This document shows positions 33,383 through 42,800 of a stretch of 64,000 nucleotides of DNA, one piece after another. How positions within the stretch are numbered: the first letter of the stretch is position 1; every line of letters starts with the position of its first letter. The notes beneath the pieces were generated by a model that saw only the letters and a list, made by a program, of their open reading frames with translations, was not told the origin of the DNA and did not search any database. The stretch comes from Ceratopteris richardii (Eukaryota; Streptophyta; Polypodiopsida; Polypodiales; Pteridaceae): the NCBI GenBank assembly GCA_020310875.1, contig CM035428.1:108443245-108507244 (forward strand). Reading direction: 5' to 3'. A program made the translations under genes and the position numbers.

Positions 33383-36300
33383 CTGGTAGAAAAAAAGATA
33401 CGTTCTTCATGAGTCTGCCCCATTTCTTCTACCTGTTTCATCCATGCCGATGGGGGTTCCTCATAAGTGTCCTGTCCCTCCTCAGTGATTGTGCCTCCTG
33501 GAAAAGGTTGAGGCTCATAGTTCTCTTCATATGCTTCCTCCACTGGAATAATAACTACTTCTTCTTCCATGGGTTGCTCAGGTGGGGAAGGAGGTCGTTC
33601 ATATTGTAACAACTTGATTTTTAACTCGGCCACCTGCTGACGTAGCTCTAGTACTTCACTGGCTACTGATAATTCCGGCTCTGGTGAGGTTGCAGCGTTG
33701 GCCATCTCCTTGTGTTCTTGTTGGTGTGGTGCAGGCACTTGGGCTTTCTGTAGGTCTTTGACTTGGTCAGCAAGCTGATCATGAGCCTCCAGGAGAGTGG
33801 CATAGGTCTCTAATATTTGTTGTATATTCTCCGAGGGGATGGCTTGGAACTTAGCCGGGTCAATGGGTGCCCCTGGAGTATTTTCCATAGCTGCTTCGAG
33901 GTTGTCTTGATTTTGTTGTTGTAGTCTTTTATTTTCTTCTTGAGCAGCCGCTAAATGGCGTCGGAGTAGAGCCATGTTTCGTTGTAGTCTAGCGTTACGG
34001 GCTAGTTGATCTCTAAGTTGTTCTTCAGTTACCCTACTCTTCTCTGCATGTGTGGATTCGAGCTCCACCTGATGTTGTTGAAGGGTAGTCACCTCCTGTT
34101 GTAGTTCTGTATTAGATAATTCCAGGGCCGTGACTCGTGCCTGGAGATGGGCTGACAAAGTACAAAGTTCTTTATTGTTTTCTTCTAGTAACCTATATTC
34201 CTGTTTAAGTTGGGCGGCAGCTTCGAGCATGGTGTTGAGTGCATGACTAAATGAAGTGGGTGTAGGGGTAAAGGTGGAAGATGCAAGGGGTCGGGGGATG
34301 GGAAAGGGAAAAGTGGATGTTGTGCCTACAGTGCTTGGAAATGGCGACGTGAGTGAAATGATACGTGGTGATGTTGGAATAGCAGTGGTGGTGGGTGATC
34401 CTGTGGATGGTGAGATGTCCATGGGATCGGACGTGAGAGTGTGTGATTCGTGCACTGTGAATACAGGAATGGTGGGTGGTGTGATAGTGGTAGCAGTGAA
34501 TGTGGGGGAGTGGGGTTGGGAAAGGGAGTTTTTATTATAATTATCCACCTGTTGGAGTATATTTACAAGGTTTGTCCAGAATGAGGGTTGTGTGACTTGT
34601 GCTGAGTGTGAGGCAGTTGCTAGGGGAGTGGTGGATAGGGTTTGGGTGTGGGTGAATGGAAAAGGATGGGATGAGGTCTGGCTATTGGCAAGTGGTTGTC
34701 CAAGGGCGGGGAGATTGGAAGGGTGACCTATTATGGTTTGATCGGTGGCCGGATGACCGGTGTGAGGTTCAAAAATTTGGGTGGAAGTGTGGGACGTGGG
34801 TAAAGGGAAGGATGTAAAAACGGAGGTGTGTACAATGGTTTCGTGATGGGTGGATATCGGTTGTTCAGGAGGAATAGTGGAGGGGGATTCTGAAGGGTGG
34901 ATGGAAGGTGGCTGTGGAGATGGTACGTGTGTAATTACCTCATGTTCGTCGGTGGGACTCGGGCTCGTCATGTGAACATCTTCTGAAATTATAGTAGGCA
35001 AGGCGGTAGAGGTTTCCATTTGAATCATTTTCCCGCGTCGTGGTCGTGTATCAATCCTTCGTTGATCATAGACAGGGTTTTCCTGATAGACCATTGTCCT
35101 CAATGCCTCCCCGATCCCACATGTCTCTGCCAATAAATTCAATGATTCCACAAAGTTGGAGTCAACATTCTCGGCTTGAAGCATCTGGTTCACTAGAGCT
35201 CTATTCGCCTCTTCTGTCATCTTATGTCTTCTCTGTACCTGCTTGATTGTCTTGTACAGCCGTCTGAGTTGTGCTGTGTAGGCAGGGACCTCCTCTTCAC
35301 TGTCTTCCGGGTCATTTCTGTGTGCGCCTTCCTGCACTTGTGTGTTTGGGTCATGAGGATGTTGTGCCACTTCTTCCCCATGTACTCTGCTCTTCTCGCC
35401 CCGTGGCTGTTCTCTTTGGGCTGATGCACCCGGACCCACGTTGTCAAGGGAATCTTCACTGTCGGATAGGGGGACCGTCTGCAGGAATCTTTCAAAGTCG
35501 AAATTTGGATCTTCTGTGAAGGTGGCCATCGATGCAAACTCTGCATCGGTAGGTAGTGGAGGGGCGGATGGAACGGGTTGTACCACCTCTCTAGCTTGAA
35601 CTCCTTGAAGATGGATCGTGAAAGGTGTGACTTGAGCTTCTAGTCGGGGAGAAGCTTCAGTCGTGGCTTCTTGAGGGATCGTTACTTGGGAGAGCGATCC
35701 ACGCATTCGTTTTGCAGGCTGACTCCCTGACTTCCGCCCTTTGAACAGCTCCAGGTGTGCATACTTTAGGGCTCGGGCAACTGGCACATCATATGCCAGA
35801 CATCTGTAGATGATTCTTGTCAGCGCACAACAACCATGTAAAGTGGGCTTCCTCACTCCCCGCTTGCCTGCCTCATATACTTGATCTAAGATCCATACCG
35901 GCAACTTAATGGGCAAGCTTCCGGTCTCTGCTAAATATAGCCCGTACCATATCTTCTTGTGAGGCTGAGTGAAACGGTCCTGAGCGGGAAATGCGAAGTG
36001 CTGGAGGCACATCCGCAGAGGTATGGCGATGTTGGGGGTGAGGGCGCACATTTCTTTTAGTTTCTTGATTCTATTGCTTTTCATCGACTCCGGTATCAAG
36101 GGGTCGCGGTCAGAAGGTACATGCGTGCCATACATCTGAAGTGCTTCCCTGATTAAAGTCACATTCAATTCGAACTTCCTCATTTCCTCCAGATTGGACA
36201 AAGAGGGTACCCAGAATGTGCCGGCATGATCCTTATCCCCTGTCGGCTTCAGCGTAGCAATTAAGTAGTAGCACCTGAGGAAGTCTGGTTTAGGCAGAGC

Positions 36301-36657
36301 TGCACTGAAATAAGTTTGTAATCCTGCTTTTTGCCAAATATCTTGAAGTGGAGCTGCATTTTGCAATGCTTCGAATTCTCTTGAGAAGAATTGGAAGGTC
36401 CACCACACTCCTCCACATTCCATCTTGGATTCCCAGATGTGATCCGCGTCTCCCAAATCTCCTGGCATCTCATTGAACCAGTGAGAATGCCCCTTTACTC
36501 TTTCGATTAGGCCATTTGGTGGGTCTAGAATAGGAATCCTCCGCACATTCACGAACTCCTCAGGCCGGGCTGTTGGTGGGGCCTCCACCGGCATGGCATC
36601 GCAATTGATTGGAGCACCAGATCCTGCCTGAGAGCTTGTGCCTGCCGCGGTTGCCAT
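33370..36657 (-). CDS. 1095-residue ORF of unknown function in R
   Basis: A long open frame between pol and the 3' LTR. Residues about 1-310 are globular (HSHWFNEMPGDLGDADHIWE, CGGVWWTFQFFSREFEAL, KKIWYGLYLAETGSLPIKLP); the length and pattern faintly recall the 'putative plant transposon protein' domain found in extra ORFs of Athila-like elements, but this is only a guess. Residues about 310-560 are acidic and polar. About 560-800 is Ser/Thr/Pro-rich. About 806-1018 is strongly predicted by eye to be coiled coil (YRLLEENNKELCTLSAHLQA, LQQEVTTLQQHQVELEST, LRRHLAAAQEENKRLQQQNQ). The C-terminus is acidic. No membrane helix or enzyme motif is seen. It starts 230 bp after the pol stop. A coiled-coil assembly or scaffold protein is a fair inference. 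Confidence 0.75.
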   Translation of the reverse strand: MATAAGTSSQAGSGAPINCDAMPVEAPPTARPEEFVNVRRIPILDPPNGLIERVKGHSHWFNEMPGDLGDADHIWESKMECGGVWWTFQFFSREFEALQNAAPLQDIWQKAGLQTYFSAALPKPDFLRCYYLIATLKPTGDKDHAGTFWVPSLSNLEEMRKFELNVTLIREALQMYGTHVPSDRDPLIPESMKSNRIKKLKEMCALTPNIAIPLRMCLQHFAFPAQDRFTQPHKKIWYGLYLAETGSLPIKLPVWILDQVYEAGKRGVRKPTLHGCCALTRIIYRCLAYDVPVARALKYAHLELFKGRKSGSQPAKRMRGSLSQVTIPQEATTEASPRLEAQVTPFTIHLQGVQAREVVQPVPSAPPLPTDAEFASMATFTEDPNFDFERFLQTVPLSDSEDSLDNVGPGASAQREQPRGEKSRVHGEEVAQHPHDPNTQVQEGAHRNDPEDSEEEVPAYTAQLRRLYKTIKQVQRRHKMTEEANRALVNQMLQAENVDSNFVESLNLLAETCGIGEALRTMVYQENPVYDQRRIDTRPRRGKMIQMETSTALPTIISEDVHMTSPSPTDEHEVITHVPSPQPPSIHPSESPSTIPPEQPISTHHETIVHTSVFTSFPLPTSHTSTQIFEPHTGHPATDQTIIGHPSNLPALGQPLANSQTSSHPFPFTHTQTLSTTPLATASHSAQVTQPSFWTNLVNILQQVDNYNKNSLSQPHSPTFTATTITPPTIPVFTVHESHTLTSDPMDISPSTGSPTTTAIPTSPRIISLTSPFPSTVGTTSTFPFPIPRPLASSTFTPTPTSFSHALNTMLEAAAQLKQEYRLLEENNKELCTLSAHLQARVTALELSNTELQQEVTTLQQHQVELESTHAEKSRVTEEQLRDQLARNARLQRNMALLRRHLAAAQEENKRLQQQNQDNLEAAMENTPGAPIDPAKFQAIPSENIQQILETYATLLEAHDQLADQVKDLQKAQVPAPHQQEHKEMANAATSPEPELSVASEVLELRQQVAELKIKLLQYERPPSPPEQPMEEEVVIIPVEEAYEENYEPQPFPGGTITEEGQDTYEEPPSAWMKQVEEMGQTHEERIFFSTRCWP

Positions 36658-36887
36658 GAGAGTAGGTTGCTTATCTGCTGGAAGACGAAAGGCACATTAG
36701 TGTTGCATAGGAAACAAGATGTAATGGTGTTCCCTTCACAATACTAACATGACAATCCCGGAGGTCAGTGGTTAGTGGTGAAGTGTTTGTGATAGGTGTG
36801 AGTGGTGATTAAAGGTCAGTGTCATCCTAAATGCATACTTTGGTTATGCAATGGGCTCGGAATGCTCCTGTGTTAGTGTGGACGGAT

Positions 36888-39800
36888 TTACAGAATAGGG
36901 TCAGGGGGTTTAGTACACAGTTTAATTCTCCATACTTTGATAGAGGAGTAGTAGCTCTTAGAGCTAAAGACAGGTGAAGATTTCTGTATGAGAGTGTGAT
37001 GTATTTGGGACCTTTTGGGCACCCATTTCCAGACATTCCTAGGGTTGATGGGAGTGGGGATAGTGAGAGGTGTAGGTATCTTTTCATTTTCTGAGTTGTT
37101 GGCCACGAGTGCTTGTGAAAGTTGCTTCATCCTAGTGCCTGAAGGTGAAGTAATTTGGGCTTGTAAGCAAGCCTTGGGCACCCATATCTGTCTAGCATTA
37201 GGGGTAGCCTTCATTGACCGCTTAGGGACCCAAATAGAAATGGTATGCCTAGGGGTTATCCTAGGGGGCTTCTTCACTTCGTTCCCTGACGGTGAGGCTC
37301 GTTTCTTGTCTTCTTGAGAGTCTGCTATTAGAGTTGTGGGTTTTCCATCCTTGCGTATCCAGATCTGCTTCGCGCCCCGAGGTGCTCTGTGTTGCACGGG
37401 TTGGCGCTCGTGCCTCTTGATCAGCAACCTCCTTCGTGTAGAGTGATGTTCGGTCTGCTCGTTTAGAATCTTCTTTGGATCAGTTAGGAACTCCTTATTG
37501 GCTCCTGAACCTTCAGTAAGATTGACATTCCTCTGCACCATAGAAGTTTGGACAAGCACAACATTGTTATCTTCATGTGAATTCCTGGAGGGACCAGGAG
37601 TTGGTGCCTGTTCTATTGGTTTGAGTGCTTGATTTTCTAATTCAATCGTGAGACGGCTTTGGCCTACCCAAGCCTGAAGAAGTCCACTTCTTAGGTTGAG
37701 GTTGACTGCGTGATCATAGATCCAGTCTTGGCCTAAGACAAGAGGTTCGGTCAGATCCTCGTCTTCACACACTAGCACTTTTGCTGGCATGAGGACCTCT
37801 TGTATGTAGAGGGGAAGATCCACCTCTCCCATGCAAGGGGTTTCAACACCTCCTAATCCTATCAGATATGCTTCTAGGGGTTTTACCTCCAATTGCAGCT
37901 GCTGGCAATAAGAAAGCCGAACTGCACTTGTGGCTGCTCCTGAATCAATTAATGCTCTCACGCTTGTGCTGCGGTCTCTTTGTCCTATTTCTAGGGTCAC
38001 AAAAGGTCGTCGATCCACTATCTTATGGGTACGTTCACCTACAGTCTCACACATGGCCATGTGATAGCCTGGACACTCTTGAGTGTCAGTCATAGGCTGA
38101 TTCCTCCCTTGTCTCCTCAACTTCATTCGTCTGATACGCTCTAAGGCCTCTGCCTGTGCTTCTTCTCGAATTTGTTTTTCCTCCTCTTTACGTTGCTTAG
38201 CAGTATTGAGTTGGCTTAGCATTTCCTCCGTGAGGGGTTCCTGATAAAGCTTGACTCTGCATCCGCTAATATAGTTTGGGAGGACATCCCCCTCTAAAGT
38301 GGCTAGTTGTACTGCTCCACTCGTGGAGATCCTATTAATGATCATAGGTCTGTAGCCTCTCTTTTCTAGCTTTCTTGCGTGTTGTTTCAATGTGTAGACT
38401 AAAACTAGATCCCCTGCTTTCAAGCCCTTATCCTTCACATGGGCATCAAAGTATGCCTTTTGTCGTTTCTTTGCAGCATAGATGCCTGCTGCTGCTCGTA
38501 GCCTCGTCTCACCTAAACGCTCTAGATCCAAGATCCTAGAGGACAACTCATGTCCATTCCACTCATGCTCTTGTGCTACTCTTAAAGCTGGGATTAGGAA
38601 ATCTAGTGGTAGCACCGCATTCTGTCCGAAGACCATCTGAAATGGGGTGGCATTGAGTACCGTTTTGTAGGCAACTCGGTATGCCCAAACAACATGATGA
38701 AGTTGTTTGTCCCAGTCAGAGCGTTTATTATTTACAAGTTTCGTCAATACGTTACACAGGATCTTATTCGTGCTCTCGGCTTGTCCGTTAGCTTGTGGGT
38801 GATAGGGTGCAAACTTCTTATGCATCACCATGAATTCTTGAAGGAGATTTTCAATGACCTCATTCAAGAAGTGCGTACCTCTATCACTAACCAACTCTAT
38901 TGGTAATCCATATCTAGTGAACACATTTTCGAATAAGAATTTAGCCGTCGTTTGAGCATCATTCTTCGTCGTGGCTTTTACTTCCACCCACTTTGTAAGG
39001 TAATCTGTGGCTACAATAATGTATTCTGCATGGGAGTTTCTAGCTGGGGGGTTGATGGGACCTACAAAGTCTATACCCCACTTTGAAAATGCATGTCCTC
39101 CCATCATTGGCCTTAAGGGCATTTCATCTTTTCTTATCGGATATTGGGCACGTTGGCATGTGTCACATTTCTTCACATAAGTATGTGCATCCATATGAAG
39201 AGTGGGCCACCAAAGTCCTGAGAATAGAATGGTCTTAATTACTCTGTCAGGCCCAAAGTGTCCACTTGCAGCACTGCTGTGTGCAGTTTCTAAGACTTTC
39301 AAATAGTCTGATTCATGAACGCACAGTCTTAGGTAACCATCCTTGCCTCTTCGATATAGGTTGTCTCCTACTAAGGCATAGTCTTGAGCCTCTTGCTCCA
39401 TGCTCCGTTTTCTTGCAAGACTAGCCTGATTGGGTAATGTTCTCGATCTCATGAACTCAACCATTGGAGCACTCCAATCTGGGATTAATGAAACATGATA
39501 AAGAGTGGCATGCTCCACTGGGGGTCTCTTCTGGCACACTGGACAATTTTGGATCCACTCCTGTATTTCTTTGTCCATGCTAGGCCAATACACTCCTAAA
39601 CGTTTTAGATTCTTCAATGTTCGTTGTTTAGAGTAGTGATTTCCTAGCAGTCCTTCATGGGCTTGTTGCATCCAACTAGTATGTTCGTCGTCCTCAACAC
39701 AACAAGCTAATACACCCTCGGTATCTTGCTTGTACATACTTCCGGCCAATATTTGATACTTTTGTGATTTTACAATTTCTTCTTTGCTTGTTTTCACATT

Positions 39801-42800
39801 TTTATTTGCAGGCCCAAAGGTTAGGACTGGTATCAACTTATTTGCCCATTTAGGAACAACTTCTAAATTGAACAGATAAGCATCGGGCAATTCATCAGAC
39901 ACTCCTTGCGGTGGCTCTCCTGAAGTGATGCGAGAAAGATGGTCTGCCCTAAGATGGGTTCTACCTTTCCTGACAACAACTTCAAAGTCGTATTCCATTA
40001 GTAAGAGGAACCATCTTACTAAGCGGCCTGTATTGCAAGGTTTATTGACCAAATATAGTAACGCTTGATGATCAGTGAAAAACTTGAACTTATTGGCCAA
40101 TAAATAGTGTCTAAACTTTTTCACAGCGTATACCATGCCTAAGCCTTCTCTCTCCGTTGTGGTATAATTTCGTTCAGCTGCATTTAATTGCCTACTAGCA
40201 TATGCTATCGGCAAATCTAGGTTTCCCTCACCTGTGGGTTGTGCTAGCACACATCCTATTGCATGATTGGAGGCATCTACATGAACATGAAAGGGTTTGC
40301 TCCAATCCGGAGTAGTCAATATTGGTGCTGTGCACAAACGTCTTTTCAGCTCGTTGAAGGAATTCTCGCATTCCTCGTTCCACTCAAAATTTGTTAACAA
40401 CCCATAAAGAGGTTTAGCTATGACGGCATACATGTGGATAAACCTACGGTAATATCCACAATGGCCCATAAAGGCTTGTACCTCTTTAACATTCCTTGGT
40501 CTTGGCAGCTCTGCTATTGCTCTTACTTTGTCCTCATCTGTTGAAATTCCATTCTTAGAAACAATGTGACCTAAGATCTTACCTTGTCGTACCATGAACA
40601 CACACTTCTCTGGGTTTAGACAAACTCGATAATCTCTACACTTGTTGAAGATCTGTCTGAGCTCAGGGATGTGGTAACTTCTTTCTTGGGAATGAGCGCA
40701 TAAATCATCCACATATACTTCTAAGCTCTTTCGCAAGAACTCTTTGAAGACATGACACATGAGCCTTTGGAATGTTGCAGGTGCATTGGTGAGCCCAAAT
40801 GGCATCACACGAAATGCAAAAATTCCCCATTCTGTGGCAAAGGCCGTTTTGTGTTGATCTTCGGGGGCAATGGCTACTTGGTTGTAACCTGAAAACCCAT
40901 CAAGGAAGCTATAAACTTCCTTGCCTGCAACACGCTCCAATAGATGTTCGGTGATTGGAAGTGGATAACTATCTCTGATCGTAGCAGCATTAACTTTTTT
41001 AAGGTTAATGCACACGCGCAACTTCCCATTCTTCTTGGGCACCACCACAATGGGGGACACCCATTCAATGTGCTCAATCTCATAGATGAATCCAGCTTCA
41101 ATCAACCTGTCAATTTCCTCCTTTATTTTGGCTGCATAATTGTCATTATATGTGTAGGGCTTTTGTTTGGTGGGCTTGGCATCAGCGGTCATCGGAATCG
41201 TATGAGAGCAAATCTCTGGATCTACTCCTTTCAAGTCTCTATAGTGCCATGCGAACACATCCCTATATTCCCTTAATAGAGCTACAAGCTCTGCTTCTTC
41301 TTCTGCACTTAGGTCGTCTCCTATGTACGTACATCGCTCTTCGTTCCCTTCAATGGTCACTACAATTTTTTTGGTCTTTTCTTTATTGTCATATGCTTCT
41401 CCTATAATGGCCTCTCTCTTAGGCATTCGTACCAAAATTTTCCGGTCTTCCACTTCATATTTCTTGAAATTTTCTGGTACTTCAAACAATGATTCTTCCT
41501 CTTCTTGTCTCACTGCTTTTCTTTTCTTTTTCTTTTGACCTCCTTCACTTCCTTTCTTTGAACTTATCGTTTTAATACTCGCAAGGGGTTCTTCTTCCTT
41601 TTGGGTTAACACTCCTAGGTCTTCTAAGTAGTGTTCCTCTGAGTCAAAGTATGTATCCATCACAATGGATTCTAGATCATCGTCATTCTCTTCTTCTTCT
41701 ATGAACTCACTAGGATCACACTCTTCCAACAAGGGCTGACACATGAACACTGAAATATCATAACCCTCCTCATCACAATGGGGTGTCCATTGTTCCTCAT
41801 TGACTGCAATGTCCATGGTAGCTAAGATTTCTGCCCAACCATGAGGCTCAAACTCCTCATCTGGAAATATCATTGGTGTATAGGCTGGGTCTTTTATTGG
41901 TCTATCTCCTGGGGGAGTTCCTTCTTCTCTCGCTTTTAGGCGCTTTTCCTCTTCCTCAGCGACCTTGCACATCCACAAGTGAGTATCTTCATGCAGCCAG
42001 GATGGTTCAGGTGAACTTCCAGAATGCACGGAGATAGAATCTTCTTTCGCTTTGTGGATAGGATTCCACTGTAGGGGTGGTACATCTCTGAAGGTGTAAT
42101 CCTTCAGATTGACCTTGGTGGTGACCCCTAAGTGCTGTAAGTACAAGGAGTTGGTTCCCCAATCCTGTACTATTTGCAATTGTCGTAGGAAAGGTCTTCC
42201 TAGGATCATCTCGTAAACATTATTCTTCTCAAAGTCACATATAGCAAACGTATGTTCAAACTCTACACCACAAGTGGTTAGAGTTATCCCTTCAAGAAAT
42301 CCGAGAGGTCTTTCAAAATGACCATCTGCCATTTGAAGTTTCATTCTCGTTGGTCTTAAGGTGGGTTTGCCCCATCGCTTCCACAAGGAGGTGGTCGCAA
42401 TAGCAACACCAGCACTCGAATCCACAATTGCTTTGGTTGTGTAACCTTGATAGGTGATCGGAAGATAAGTGTTACCTTCTTCACCTTCGCTCATGTCTCC
42501 TACCTTGTCGAGAGGTACCTCTGGTACTTTTTGTCTAGAGCCTACTTTTGGCATATTGGATTCAAGTTCTGGAACCTGATCCTTCACATGATTCCAGAGC
42601 TCAGGTTTTGCCTTGAGCAGCTCCTCTACAGTGAGATGACATTGAACCTTAGTGTTCTTCACAACATCAGTGTTCCTGGGAATCACTGAGTCTTCATTTC
42701 TCACCAATATTGTGGGAGCTCTGATCTGGAGAGATTCAGATTCCCATGGGCCTGTGAAATGAGGCAACTCTTGTAAAGAATTAGATTCAAAATCTAATCT

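Noticed and set aside
33370-36657. Envelope gene in R's 3' ORFs
   Set aside because: Neither 3' ORF has a signal peptide, membrane helix or cysteine pattern of an envelope protein; position after pol alone is not enough.
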